Positions 46,261-58,261 of a stretch of DNA of 64,000 nucleotides are shown one piece after another; within the stretch, counting starts at the first letter, position 1; every line of letters begins with the position of its first letter. The DNA is from Arthrobacter sp. MN05-02 (GTDB lineage: Bacteria; Actinomycetota; Actinomycetes; Actinomycetales; Micrococcaceae): contig AP018697.1 in NCBI GenBank assembly GCA_004001285.1, positions 1,612,001 to 1,676,000 on the forward strand. Direction: 5' to 3'. The translations under genes and the position numbers were made by a program. Under the pieces are notes generated by a model, which did not search any database, was not told where the DNA came from, and worked only from the letters and a program-made list of their open reading frames with translations.

Positions 46261-49200
46261 ATGACTGCTTTGACGCCAGGAAAGTCGACCGGGACGGAGT
46301 CCGGAACGACATCATCCACGGCTGGGACCGTGCAATCCCCCTTCACGCGGTTCGCCTCCGTGCCGGAGGCGACCGGACTCTACAACCCGGAGAACGAGAA
46401 GGACGCGTGCGGCCTCGCCGTGATCGCGACCCTGCGTGGCGAGCCGGGGCACGACATCGTCGACGCCGCCCTGACGGCGCTCCGCAACCTCGAGCACAGA
46501 GGTGCCGTGGGCGCGGACGAGGGCACCGGTGACGGTGCGGGCCTGCTGACCCAGGTCCCCGACGAGTTCTTCCGCGCCGTCGTCGACTTCCCGCTGCCGC
46601 CTGCCGGCTCCTACGTCGTCGGCACCGCGTTCCTGCCGGCCGAGGCGAAGGAGCAGGAGACGGCGCGAGCCGGGCTGGAGTCCATCGCCGAGTCCGAAGG
46701 TCTCGAAGTGCTCGGCTGGCGCGTCGTCCCCGTCGTCGCCGACCTCGTGGGTGCGATGGCCCGTGCCTGCATGCCGCACTTCGTGCAGCTCTTCCTGGCC
46801 CCGGCGGACGGCAGCCCCGCAGATCTCGACGGACGCGCGTTCCGGGTGCGGAAGCGCGCCCAGAACAAGTTCGGCGTCTACTTCCCCTCGCTGTCCTCGA
46901 AGACCATCGTCTACAAGGGCATGCTCACCACGGCGCAGCTCGAGCCCTTCTACCCCGATCTGTCGGACGAGCGCTTCAAGACGCGCCTCGGCATCGTGCA
47001 CTCCCGGTTCTCCACCAACACCTTCCCGTCCTGGCCGCTCGCGCAGCCCTTCCGGACCATCGCGCACAACGGCGAGATCAACACGGTCAAGGGCAACCGC
47101 AACTGGATGCGCGCCCGGCAGTCTCAGCTCGCCAACCCGTTGCTCGGGGACTCGCCGGAGGAGCTGTACCCGATCTGCACGCCGGGCGCCTCGGACTCCG
47201 CGTCGTTCGACGAGGTCGCGGAACTGCTGACGCTCTCGGGCCGCCCGATCACGCACTCGATCATGATGATGATCCCGGAGGCGTGGGAGAACCACGCCAC
47301 CATGGACCCCGCCCGCCGCGCCTTCTACCAGTACCACTCCATGCTCATGGAGCCGTGGGACGGACCGGCGGCCGTGTCCTTCACGGATGGCCGCCTCGTC
47401 GGCGCCGTCCTCGACCGCAACGGCCTGCGCCCGGCCCGCTACTGGGTCACCGAGGACGGCCTCGTCATCCTCGCCTCCGAGGTAGGCGTCCTCGACGTCG
47501 AGCCCTCACGCGTCGTCCGGAAGGGCCGCGTCTCGCCCGGCAAGATGTTCCTCGTCGACACCGAGGAAGGCCGCCTGATCGAGGACCAGGAGATCAAGGC
47601 CGAGGTCGCCGCGGCGAATCCGTGGGGGGAGTGGGTCAAGGAGAACCTGATCCAGCTCGAGGATCTCCCGGAGCGCGAGCACGTCATCCACACCAAGGCG
47701 TCCATCAACCGCCGCCAGCGCACCTTCGGGTACACGCAGGAGGAACTGCGCATCCTGCTCGGCCCCATGGCCAGGAACGGTGCCGAGCCGCTCGGCGCGA
47801 TGGGCTCGGACACCCCGATCGCCGTGCTGTCCAAGCGCCCGCGCCTCCTGTTCGACTACTTCGTGCAGTCCTTCGCGCAGGTGACCAACCCGCCGCTGGA
47901 CTCGATCCGCGAGGAGCTCGTGACCTCCATGGGCGTCACGATCGGACCGGACGGCAACCTGCTCTCCACCGGCCAGGTACGTTCCAAGCAGATCGCCCTG
48001 AAGTTCCCCGTCATCACCAACGACGAGTTGGCGAAGATTGCCAACCTCGAGACCGAGGACGGTGACCGGCTCGCCGTCCGGGTGCGCGGCCTGTACCGGC
48101 ACGACGGCGGCGAGGCAGCGCTGCGGGCACGCCTCGCGGAGATCTGCGAGCAGGTGTCCAGCGCGCTGAACCGCGGCGTCGAGTACGTGGTGCTGTCCGA
48201 CCGCGACTCGAACGCGCAGTGGGCCCCCATCCCGTCGCTGCTCCTGACCAGCGCCGTGCACCATCACCTCCTGAAGAGCGCCAACCGCACCAAGACCTCG
48301 CTCGTGGTCGAGGCCGGCGACGTGCGCGAGGTCCACCACGTGGCGGTGCTGATCGGCTACGGAGCTTCCGCCGTCAACCCCTACCTGGCCATGGAGAGCT
48401 GCGAGGAACTCGTCCGCAACGGCGACATCACCGGCGTCACGGCCGAAGCCGCCGTCGCGCACCTCATCAAGGGCCTCGGCAAGGGTGTCCTGAAGATCAT
48501 GTCCAAGATGGGCATCTCGACGGTCAGCTCCTACTGCGGTGCCCAGACCTTCGAGGCGCTCGGACTGTCGCAGGAGCTCGTCGACGAGTACTTCCACGGC
48601 ACACAGACCCAGCTCGGCGGGGTGGGGCTCGACGTCGTCGCGGCCGAGACCGCTGCGCGCCATGAGAGCGCGTACCCGCAGGACGGCATCGAGGACCCCC
48701 ACCGCGGCCTCGACAACGGCGGCGAGTACCAGTGGCGCCGGGAGGGACCGCCGCACCTCTTCAACCCCGAGACCGTCTTCCGTCTGCAGCACGCCACGCG
48801 GGAGCGCCGCTACGACATCTTCAAGGCGTACACCCGGGGCGTGGACGACCAGTCGCGGGACCTCATGACGCTCCGCGGGCTGCTCAAGCTCCGCGGAGAC
48901 GCACGCCAACCCATCGGCATCGACGAGGTCGAGCCGGTCTCGTCCATCGTCCGGCGTTTCTCCACGGGCGCGATGAGCTACGGCTCCATCTCGAAGGAAG
49001 CCCACGAGACGCTCGCCATCGCGATGAACCGCCTCGGCGCGAAGTCCAATACGGGTGAGGGCGGCGAGGACGTCGAGCGGCTGCTCGACCCGGAGCGCCG
49101 CTCCGCCATCAAGCAGGTGGCGTCCGGCCGGTTCGGCGTCACGAGCCTGTACCTGACCAACGCCGACGACATCCAGATCAAGATGGCACAGGGAGCCAAG

Positions 49201-50875
49201 CCCGGGAAGGGCGGACAGCTCATGAGCCAGAAGGTGTACCCCTGGATCGCGCGCACCCGGCACTCCACGCCGGGCGTCGCCCTCATCTCGCCGCCGCCGC
49301 ACCACGACATCTACTCCATCGAGGACCTCGCACAGCTCATCTACGACCTCAAGAGGTCCAACCCGAGCGCACGCGTCCACGTGAAGCTGGTCTCCGAAGT
49401 GGGTATCGGCACGGTCGCCGCGGGCGTCACGAAGGCCAAGGCCGACGTCGTCCTGGTGTCGGGCCACGACGGCGGGACGGGCGCGAGCCGGCTCAATTCC
49501 CTCAAGCACGCGGGTATCCCGTGGGAGCTCGGGCTCGCCGAGACGCAGCAGACCCTGATGCTCAACGGGCTGCGTGACCGCGTGGTGGTCCAGGTGGACG
49601 GCCAGCTCAAGACCGGGCGCGACGTCGTCATCGCCGCCCTGCTCGGTGGCGAGGAGTTCGGCTTCGCCACGGCGCCGCTCGTGGTGTCGGGCTGCATCAT
49701 GATGCGCGTCTGCCACCTCGACACGTGCCCCGTCGGCGTCGCCACCCAGAACCCGGAACTGCGCAGCCGCTTCACGGGCAAGCCCGAGTTCGTGGTCAAC
49801 TTCTTCGAGTTCATCGCCGAGGAGGTCCGCGAGATCCTCGCCGAGCTCGGGTTCCGGACGCTCGAGGAGGCCATCGGCCACAGCGAGCTGCTCGACGCCC
49901 GCGAGGCGATCGAGCACTGGAAGGCCGACGGTCTGGACCTGGACCCGATCCTGCGTGGCAACGAGTCCGACTCCGGCGAGCCGATGCGGAACATGCTCCC
50001 GCAGAACCACGAGCTGGACCAGCACTTCGACAACAAGCTCATCGAGATGAGTGCCGACGCGCTGCAGCACCGCTCGCCGGTGCGCATCTCCGTCGACGTC
50101 GTCAACACCGACCGGTCGGTGGGCACCATGCTCGGTCACGAGGTCACCCGGACCTTCGGACTGGACACGCTGGCCACCGACACCATCGACGTCACCCTCA
50201 CAGGCCAGGCAGGGCAGTCGCTCGGCGCGTTCCTGCCCGCAGGCATCACGCTGCGGCTGCTCGGCGACTCGAACGACTACGTGGGCAAGGGACTGTCCGG
50301 CGGCCGCATCATCGTGCGACCGGACCGCTCCAACGTGTTCCGCGCGGACCACAACGTGATCGCGGGCAACGTCATCGGCTACGGTGCCACGAGCGGCGAG
50401 ATGTTCCTGCGCGGCCAGGTGGGGGAGCGGTTCCTCGTCCGGAACTCTGGCGCGACCGCGGTGGCCGAGGGGATCGGCGACCACGGCTGCGAGTACATGA
50501 CGGGCGGCCAGGCCCTGATCCTCGGCCGCACGGGCCGCAACTTCGGTGCGGGCATGTCGGGTGGCACGGCCTACGTGCTGGACCTCGACCGCGCGCGCGT
50601 CAACAAGCAGAGCCTCGAGAACGGCGAGCTCCTGCTCGTCGGGCTGGACGCCGAGGACGTCGAGATCGTGCGGCGGCTGCTCATCCAGCACGTCGAGGAG
50701 ACCGAATCGAACCTGGCCGAGAGCCTGCTGGCGTCCTTCGAGGACACCGTCCCACGATTCACCAAGGTCCTGCCGCGCGACTACGCCGCGGTACTGGACG
50801 CCCGCGCCACCGCCGTCGAGCAGGGCCTCGACCCTGACGGCGAAGAGGCGTGGACCAAGATCCTGGAGGTAACCG

Positions 50876-50883
<8 letters not shown>
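46261..50883 (+). CDS. gltB: Glutamate synthase large subunit GltB
   Basis: A 1540-residue ferredoxin/NADPH-type GOGAT large subunit that converts 2-oxoglutarate and glutamine to two glutamates. The mature N-terminal nucleophile is C50 in [13 protein letters not shown], after a 49-residue propeptide. The glutaminase domain (to about 470) includes [29 protein letters not shown]. The FMN barrel carries [11 protein letters not shown]. The 3Fe-4S ligands are in [16 protein letters not shown] (about 1142-1157), and the C-terminal beta-helix is rich in Gly. All residues look intact. The ATG at 46261 has a strong ribosome site. It overlaps gltD by eight bases. Confidence 0.97.
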
Positions 50884-52333
<1,450 letters not shown>

Positions 52334-52370
52334 CCGGCTCCGCAGGCAATCCCCACGACCCAAACACGAC

Positions 52371-52376
52371 TAGGCT
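52371..52376 (+). promoter_or_regulatory. -10 element TAGGCT, leaderless pyk
   Basis: TAGGCT is six bases (AGGTTT) before the pyk ATG at 52383, the classic leaderless spacing. It lies 38 nt after the gltD stop. Confidence 0.6.
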
Positions 52377-52382
52377 AGGTTT

Positions 52383-53874
52383 ATGAGACGCGCAAAAATC
52401 GTTGCAACATTCGGTCCCGCAATCGCCAGCTATGAGAACACCCTCGCGGTGCTCGAGGCGGGCGTCGACGTAGCCCGGATGAACATGAGCCACGGCGACT
52501 ACGCCGTGCACAGCAGCACCTACGAGAACGTGCGCCGCGCGTCCGAGGAACTCGGCAAGCCCGTGGGCATCTTCGCGGACCTCCAGGGTCCCAAGATCCG
52601 CCTCGGCCGATTCGCCGACGGCCCCCACGCCCTCGCGCCCGGTGACGTCTTCACCATCACCGTCGAGGACGTCGAGGGTACGCAGGACATCTGCTCCACC
52701 ACGTTCAAGGGACTGCCCCAGGACGTCAAGGTGGGCGACATGCTCCTGATCGACGACGGCAAGGTCTCGCTCCGCGCCACCGCGGTCGACGACGTCAAGG
52801 TCACCACCGAGGTCGTCGTCGGTGGCATGGTGTCGAACAACAAGGGCATCAACCTGCCCGGCGTCGCCGTGAACGTCCCCGCCCTCAGCGACAAGGACGA
52901 GGAAGACCTCCGCTGGGCCATCCAGATCGGCGTCGACATGGTGGCGCTCTCCTTCGTGCGCGACGCCGGTGACGTGAAGCGCGTGCACGAGATCATGGAC
53001 GAGGAAGGCCGCAGGGTCCCCGTCATCGCGAAGATCGAGAAGCCGCAGGCCGTCGACGCCCTCGAGGAGATCATCGATGCCTTCGACGCCATCATGGTGG
53101 CCCGCGGCGATCTCGGCGTGGAGCTCCCCCTGCAGGACGTCCCGATCGTCCAGAAGCGTGCCGTCGAGCTGGCCCGCCGCTGGGCGAAGCCGGTCATCGT
53201 CGCCACGCAGGTGCTCGAGTCCATGATCGACAATCCGCGTCCCACGCGCGCCGAGGCGTCGGACTGTGCCAACGCCGTCCTCGACGGCGCTGACGCCGTG
53301 ATGCTCTCGGGCGAGACGAGCGTCGGCAAGTACCCGATCGAGACGGTCCGCACCATGGCGGACATCATCGAGTCCACCGAGCGCCACGGCCTCGAGCGTG
53401 TCCCGCCGCTGGGCAGCAGGCCGAAGACCCGCGGTGGTGCGATCACCCGTGCAGCCGTCGAGATCTCGGACCAGCTCGACGCCAAGTACATCTGCACCTT
53501 CACGCAGTCCCGGTGACTCCGCCCGACGCCTCTCGCGCCTCCGCCCGAAGAAGCCGGTCTTCGCGTTCACCCCCGTGCAGTCGACGCTCAACACGATGTC
53601 GCTCATCTGGGGCATCCAGCCCAAGCTCGTCGAGTTCGTGGAGCACACCGACCAGATGACCTCGCAGGTGGACCGTGTCCTCTTCGAGCAGGGCCTCGTC
53701 GAGGTCGACGACCTCGTGGTCATCGCCGCCGGCTCCCCTCCCGGACAGGCCGGCTCGACCAACTCGATCAAGGTCCACCGCGTCGGCGACATCACCGACG
53801 CCGGCCAGCTTCCCGACAGCCACACCTCCTACATCAAGGAGGGCGTGGGCCCCTGGCCCACCAAGAAGAAGTAG
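52383..53874 (+). CDS. pyk: Pyruvate kinase (frameshifted)
   Basis: Converts phosphoenolpyruvate and ADP to pyruvate and ATP. RRAKIVATFGPA, VARMNMSHG, GIFADLQGPKIRLG, the B domain, VIAKIEKPQAVDAL, the signature IMVARGDLGVE, ATQVLESMI and LSGETSVGKYP are all present. At 53508-53510 the frame reads QSR then stop. Removing one C from CCC gives QSGDSARRLSRLRPKKPVFAFTP, and the C-terminal domain continues to the stop at 53874 (about 496 residues, the normal length). As written, the regulatory C-terminal domain would be lost. Sequence error is the likeliest cause. Confidence 0.95.
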
Positions 53875-53888
53875 CCCGACCCGTCGGT

Positions 53889-53934
53889 CAGACGTGAAGA
53901 GCCCCACCCGGAAGGGTGGGGCTCTTCGCGTCTG
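53889..53934. terminator. Strong bidirectional terminator after pyk
   Basis: GAAGAGCCCCACCC (53896-53909) and GGGTGGGGCTCTTC (53914-53927) form a perfect 14-bp stem with a GGAA loop. CAGACG/CGTCTG extends it outward past a T-G pair to about 21 bp. It sits between the convergent pyk and ANTAR regulator genes, and is the strongest hairpin in the window. Confidence 0.93.
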
Positions 53935-53959
53935 CGGACCGATGGATCATCGGCCGGGG

Positions 53960-54563
53960 TCAGTTGACCTGGTTGATGATCGTCTCGGCGACCTCGCGCA
54001 TGCTGAGGCGGCGGTCCATGGACGTCTTTTGGATCCAGCGGAAGGCCTCGGGTTCGGTGAGGCCCATCTTGGTGGTCAGGAGGCTCTTGGCGCGCTCCAC
54101 CAGCTTTCGGGTGGCGAACTGCTCCTGGAGATCGGACACCTCGGCCTCGAGGGCCTTGATCTCCTCGTGGCGCGACATGGCGATCTCGATGGCGGGGGAT
54201 GAGATCGGCCGGGGTGAAGGGCTTGACCACGTAGGCCATGGCTCCGGCGTCACGGGCGCGCTCGATGAGTTCCTTCTGGCTGAAGGCGGTCAGCAGGACC
54301 ACCGGCGCGATGCGGGCTTTGACGATCTGTTCCGCGGCGGTGATGCCGTCCATGACGGGCATCTTCACGTCCATGAGGACGAGGTCCGGCTTGTGTTCCT
54401 CGGCGAGGGCCACGGCCTTCTCGCCGTTGTCGGCCTCCGCGACGACCTCGTACCCTTCCCCACGCAGGATCTCGATGATGTCGAGTCGGATGAGCGTCTC
54501 GTCCTCGGCCACGACGACCCGGCGTGCGGGTCCGGCGGACGTGGATTCGGTGGGTTCAGACAC
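53960..54563 (-). CDS. pdtaR: ANTAR response regulator, PdtaR type (frameshifted)
   Basis: A two-component regulator with a receiver domain and an RNA-binding ANTAR domain, resembling mycobacterial PdtaR. The receiver has D65 as phospho-acceptor in LVLMDVKMPV, then VVLLTAFSQ and YVVKPFTPADLIP. The ANTAR part reads AIEIAMSRHEEIKALEAEV, then KLVERAKSLLTTKMGLTEPEAFRWIQKTSMDRRLSMREVAETII in the next frame. A run of five G (54194-54198), where four are expected, causes the break. Corrected length is about 200 residues, as in the family. GTG start at 54563 with AAGGAG six bases upstream. Probably acts by antitermination. Confidence 0.93.
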
Positions 54564-54708
54564 TGTTGCTCCTTGGTGATGTGGCGTTCCGATGGGCCCG
54601 GCGAGGGCATGCTCCCGTTCCCGGAAACAGCCTATCGGCATGTAGAGTGGATTCGCGCACCGGCGGCGAAGGAAGTCCCTGTACCTCCACCCCGCGCGAG
54701 TGCGAACG

Positions 54709-54790
54709 GCCCGAATGGCGGAATTGGCAGACGCGCTGCACTCAAAATGCAGTATCGAGAGGTGTGTGGGTTCGAGTCCCACTTCGGGCA
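54709..54790 (+). tRNA. tRNA-Leu (CAA)
   Basis: The acceptor stem GCCCGAA (54709-54715) pairs with TTCGGGC (54783-54789), followed by discriminator A. The anticodon loop CTCAAAA inside the CTGCA/TGCAG stem gives anticodon CAA, reading UUG. A long variable arm is present, as expected for a class II tRNA, and the T loop GTGGGTTCGAGTCCCAC is clear. The CCA end is not encoded. Confidence 0.96.
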
Positions 54791-54872
54791 CTCGTGGGGA
54801 GCATGTCGTCCGGCTCGGATCGGGCTTGCTACTTTCTCTCCTGCCGATGCCGTGTCTACCCCATTCTGCGCC

Positions 54873-55112
54873 ATGCCAGAGGGGACATGGACTTCCCCCG
54901 ACGCCGAAGGTCGCTTCCACCTCGGCCTCGCTGGACAGCTCACATCTCGCGACGGATCGAGGCTTGATGATCGTTCCCGGGAGAATGGCTTACTCCTGCA
55001 TGAGGGTACGGGCGCGGAGTTCCTGGTGGCGCTTGTTCGTCCGATGATGGAACCACTCACCGGGGTGACCGATGAGTTCCTGCTGCGGGCTGCGTCTAAC
55101 GTGCAGGTGTAG
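54873..55112 (+). CDS. Possible small ORF after tRNA-Leu
   Basis: A 79-residue frame (MPEGTWTSPDAEGRF...) is the best candidate in the 350 nt between tRNA-Leu and the reductase gene. Its composition is plausible (LLLHEGTGAEFLVALVRPMMEPLTG), but there is no ribosome site or recognised domain. It may be the remnant of a larger gene. The rest of 54791-55141 shows nothing I can name. Confidence 0.25.
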   Translation: MPEGTWTSPDAEGRFHLGLAGQLTSRDGSRLDDRSRENGLLLHEGTGAEFLVALVRPMMEPLTGVTDEFLLRAASNVQV

Positions 55113-55141
55113 GCAACTGGACAGAGCAATGGAGGTATCTG

Positions 55142-55717
55142 ATGTCACGGGAACTGGTGTGGACGGGATTCATGTCGCTGGATGGCGTGGTCGACTCTCC
55201 CGGCGGTGTCGAGGAGGGGCACCGCGGTGGCGGATGGGTGTTCAGCACCGAGTTCCTGCCTGAGGCGTTCGCCCTCAAGGGTGAGGAGCTGGAGGAGACG
55301 ACGGCGCTGGTGTTCGGGCGCCGGAGCTATGAGGCGTTCGCTCCGGTCTGGGTCGGATCAGAGGACCACGCAGCGTACAAGGACCTTCCGAAGTACGTGG
55401 TCTCGTCGAGTCTCGACGAGCACGCGCTCATCGACGGGTGGGGCCCGTCGGAGATCCTGCGATCCGTCGAGGACGTTGCCGCCCTCAAGCAAGGCGACGG
55501 TGGTGCGCTTTTCATCCATGGGAGCGCCGAACTCGCGCGGACTCTCGCCGATGCGGATCTCATCGACCGCTACAACCTCCTCGTGTTTCCAGTCCTGCTC
55601 GGTGCAGGGAAAAGACTTTTCAGTACTGCGGACAGGGACCGGCAGCAGCTGCGCCTGCGCGAGTCGGAGACCTATTCCAACGGTGTGGTGAAAGCCATCT
55701 ACGACGTCGTCCACTGA
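55142..55717 (+). CDS. Dihydrofolate reductase family protein (RibD C-terminal fold)
   Basis: A 191-residue protein with the RibD C-terminal / DHFR-like fold. ELVWTGFMSLDGVVDSPGG at the start, ALVFGRRSYEAFAPVW in the middle, ALFIHGSAELARTLADADLIDRYNLLVFPVLLGAGKRLF and a final beta strand are typical of this group of NADPH-dependent reductases of unknown substrate. ATG at 55142 with GGAGG at 55133. It stands between tRNA-Leu and a LigD-type gene and looks accessory to the region. Confidence 0.88.
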   Translation: MSRELVWTGFMSLDGVVDSPGGVEEGHRGGGWVFSTEFLPEAFALKGEELEETTALVFGRRSYEAFAPVWVGSEDHAAYKDLPKYVVSSSLDEHALIDGWGPSEILRSVEDVAALKQGDGGALFIHGSAELARTLADADLIDRYNLLVFPVLLGAGKRLFSTADRDRQQLRLRESETYSNGVVKAIYDVVH

Positions 55718-56028
55718 TGTCGGCTCGGGATGGTGGGCTCGAGTGTCTCGGCCCTCCTGGTTCAGGTCGGCTTCGGTCGTCCTCCACGTGCGACACTGTC
55801 TCGTCAGGCGATCTTCTGGAACGAATATCCATGAATAGTGTGCCGCGTGCGGTGCCCGGATCGGAGTGGCGGCTGAGGCTGCGTAGGCTTGCTGGCTGGT
55901 GACCCTCGTTCGCTGGGGGCAGCTGGGTATGCCGAAGCCTCTGAGCGTCAGACGCTGTGTGCCGCGGCGGTCCGAGCCGCCACCGGCGGGCCCGTTCCTC
56001 GCCACTCCCTGGTCCTCGCCCCCGGGGG
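55718..56028. other. Gap of about 310 nt without a clear gene
   Basis: I see no convincing gene. A GC-rich inverted segment (GGCGG around 55967 and CCGCC around 55979) could form a weak hairpin. The right end carries the promoter of the next gene. Confidence 0.35.
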
Positions 56029-56034
56029 TACATT
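56029..56034 (+). promoter_or_regulatory. -10 element TACATT, leaderless LigD-type gene
   Basis: TACATT is six bases (GGGCCC) before the ATG at 56041, with no ribosome site in between. Confidence 0.55.
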
Positions 56035-56040
56035 GGGCCC

Positions 56041-57063
56041 ATGGCCAGCGAAGCGATGATCCTCGATGTCGACGGACCGGACGGTTCCCGGGCCGTCCGC
56101 GTGTCCAGCCCGTCCCGTGTGCTCTGGCCGCAGGCCGGGCTGACCAAGCTGGACCTCGCGCGCTACCTCGTCGCCGTCGCGCCGGCCTTCCTGCGCGCCA
56201 ACGGCGGCCGCCCGGTCTCCCTGCAGCGGTTCGGCGGTGACGTGGACGGCGAGTACTTCTTCAGCAAGAACCCACCGAAGGGCGCACCGGACTACGTGCG
56301 GAGCGTGACGGTGGTCTATCCCAGCGGCCGTGCGCACCCGCAGCTCGTCCTCGACGAGCCGGCGTCCGCCGTCTGGGCCGCACAGATGAACACCGTGGTC
56401 TTCCATCCATGGGCGTCCCGTGCCGATGCGCCCGACCTGCCGGACGAATTGCGGATCGACCTCGACCCGCAGCCCGGGACGACCTTCGCGGACGTGGTGG
56501 CGGCCGCCCATGAACTCCGGGCCGTCCTGCGGGAGGCGGGACTGACCTGCTTCGTGAAGACGTCGGGGAACCGCGGGCTCCATGTCTTCGCGCCGATCGA
56601 GCCGATCCACGAGTTCCTCGAGGTCCGCCGGGCCGTGATCGCCGCCGCGCGGGAACTCGAGCGGCGCATGCCGGACCGGGTGACGACGGCCTGGTGGAAG
56701 GAGGAACGCGGCGCCCGCATCTTCGTGGACTACAACCAGGCGAACCGCGACCGCACCATGGCCGGTGCCTACAGTCCGCGCGCCCTGCCCCACGCCCCCG
56801 TGTCGTGCCCCGTCGGCTGGGACGAGCTGACCGGCGTCGACCCGGCGGCCTTCACGATCACGACCGTGCCCGAGAGGCTGGCGACGATTGGCGACCCCTG
56901 GGAGGGGCTGCACGCCGACCCGGGCAGCATCGACGTCCTGCGCGGCTGGTGGGACCGCGACGTCGAGGCGGGACTGGGGGAGCTGCCGTTCCCGCCCGAC
57001 TTCCCGAAGATGCCCGGGGAACCTCTGCGCGTGCAGCCCAGCCGTGCACGTAACCGCGCCTGA
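56041..57063 (+). CDS. LigD-type primase-polymerase domain protein
   Basis: A 340-residue stand-alone polymerase domain of the LigD/AEP type used in bacterial non-homologous end joining. The catalytic acidic pair is in ELRIDLDPQPG (D140, D142). TSGNRGLHVF, the nucleotide-binding motif, follows at about 175-184, and RIFVDYNQANRDRTM near 230-245 supplies the third Asp. GEYFFSKNPPKGAPDYVR is the 5'-phosphate recognition region. No ligase, nuclease or Ku gene is adjacent, so partners must lie elsewhere or the protein works alone. Confidence 0.93.
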   Translation: MASEAMILDVDGPDGSRAVRVSSPSRVLWPQAGLTKLDLARYLVAVAPAFLRANGGRPVSLQRFGGDVDGEYFFSKNPPKGAPDYVRSVTVVYPSGRAHPQLVLDEPASAVWAAQMNTVVFHPWASRADAPDLPDELRIDLDPQPGTTFADVVAAAHELRAVLREAGLTCFVKTSGNRGLHVFAPIEPIHEFLEVRRAVIAAARELERRMPDRVTTAWWKEERGARIFVDYNQANRDRTMAGAYSPRALPHAPVSCPVGWDELTGVDPAAFTITTVPERLATIGDPWEGLHADPGSIDVLRGWWDRDVEAGLGELPFPPDFPKMPGEPLRVQPSRARNRA

Positions 57064-57201
57064 GTCGCCCTGTCAACGGCGGGCCGGACGAGCGGTTACC
57101 GGCGCGAGGGCCCGCCCGCGCTGGTAGAACAGGATGGAACGTTGCCGCGCCCGGCAGGAGCCGGGCCTGACTCCGGCCGCTGCCCGGCCATCGGGGGACC
57201 C

Positions 57202-57819
57202 ATGAAGACCGTGCTGATTCCGACCCTCCTGCTGATCCTGGTGACCGGGTGCGGCGGGAATCCCGCGACCGATGCCGAGCCTCCCGGTCCCACCCCCGAC
57301 CCCGCCCAGACGGCGACCGAGCAGGCCGCCGCCCCGTCGGATGCGCCGTCGGTCGAGGGACTCGCGGACGCCAACAGCGGTACGTTCTCGTTCCTCATCG
57401 AGGAGGCCAGGGGCGACGTCGTCCTTCCCGCCGAGGCGCCTCAGGACGTCGAGGCCCTGCGCGAGGAGCTGGGCCAGGAGGCGGTGACCTATTCGCTGGT
57501 GACCGTGCAGAACCCTGAAGGGGGAGTGACCCTCGACCTGGAGACCATCACCGTCTCCACTCCGGAAGGCCAGGATCTCGAACTGAGGCCCGCATCGACC
57601 GTTCTCGAGGAATGGGGCGCGGCTGCCAACAGCGGGGAGTCCTCCCCGGAGGTCGTCGACCTGGTGGAGCAGTACAGCGGGGGAGCGCTGCCCGGGGAGA
57701 CGAGCGAACTGCTGATGATCGGGGCGTTCCCCGACGTACCGGACACCGTACAGCGCGTCCTGGTCCAGCCGACGGGCGGCGCCGACCCCGTGGAAGCGAC
57801 CGTCCGTCCGGAGTCCTGA
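57202..57819 (+). CDS. Putative lipoprotein
   Basis: A 205-residue predicted lipoprotein. The signal peptide KTVLIPTLLLILVTGC ends in the lipobox LVTGC (Cys at about 17). A Pro/Thr/Ala/Asp linker follows (about 20-52). The mature part is acidic, with repeated beta-like segments (SYSLVTVQNPEGGVTLDLETITVST type), and I do not recognise the domain. ATG 57202 is preceded by GGGGGA. It should be lipidated by Lgt and sit on the outer face of the membrane. Confidence 0.82.
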   Translation: MKTVLIPTLLLILVTGCGGNPATDAEPPGPTPDPAQTATEQAAAPSDAPSVEGLADANSGTFSFLIEEARGDVVLPAEAPQDVEALREELGQEAVTYSLVTVQNPEGGVTLDLETITVSTPEGQDLELRPASTVLEEWGAAANSGESSPEVVDLVEQYSGGALPGETSELLMIGAFPDVPDTVQRVLVQPTGGADPVEATVRPES

Positions 57820-57855
57820 GCCGGTTTGCACGACCGGCCGGACACTGCTGCGGAG

Positions 57856-57861
57856 TAAACT
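57856..57861 (+). promoter_or_regulatory. -10 element TAAACT, leaderless REC gene
   Basis: TAAACT is six bases (CAGGCT) before the ATG at 57868. This is a good -10 match with exact leaderless spacing. Confidence 0.6.
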
Positions 57862-57867
57862 CAGGCT

Positions 57868-58251
57868 ATGCCGAGCAAGGAGCACACCCGCACTGCGGTG
57901 GTCATCGAAGACGACGATGACGTCCGCGATCTGCTGCACACCGTGCTGACCGGTGCGGGCTTCCGGGTACACACGGCGCCGGCTGGGCTCGCCGGTGTCG
58001 AGATGGTCCGCCGCCTGATGCCGGACGTGGTGACGCTCGACGTCGGCCTGCCGGACATCGACGGCTTCGAGGTGGCAGAGCGGATCCGCAGGTTCTCGAC
58101 AACCTTCATCGTCATGCTCACGGCGCGCGCTGATCCGTCCGACGAGAGACGGGGCTTCGAGGCCGGCGCCGATCGTTATCTCCGCAAGCCGTTCCGCCCG
58201 GCGGAGCTGCGCCGGCACATCCAGGAAGGCATGGCGGCGGCGGACGCCTGA
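57868..58251 (+). CDS. Single-domain response regulator
   Basis: A 127-residue receiver-only protein. The acidic pocket is EDDDD (14-18), the phospho-acceptor D58 in VVTLDVGLPDIDG, switch T85 in IVMLTARAD, and K107 in YLRKPFRP. No output domain is present, and the protein ends a few residues after the last helix. No histidine kinase is nearby, so its partner is unknown. It could act by protein-protein contact, or as a phosphate sink. Confidence 0.9.
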   Translation: MPSKEHTRTAVVIEDDDDVRDLLHTVLTGAGFRVHTAPAGLAGVEMVRRLMPDVVTLDVGLPDIDGFEVAERIRRFSTTFIVMLTARADPSDERRGFEAGADRYLRKPFRPAELRRHIQEGMAAADA

Positions 58252-58261
58252 CAGGCGACGT

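Noticed and set aside
54709..54790. tRNA-Leu as an attachment site with a duplicated 3' end
   Set aside because: I found no second copy of the tRNA 3' end and no integrase within the window.
54632..55129. Minus-strand frame reading CPKWDSNPHTS across tRNA-Leu
   Set aside because: This is the well-known spurious translation of the tRNA complement, not a gene.
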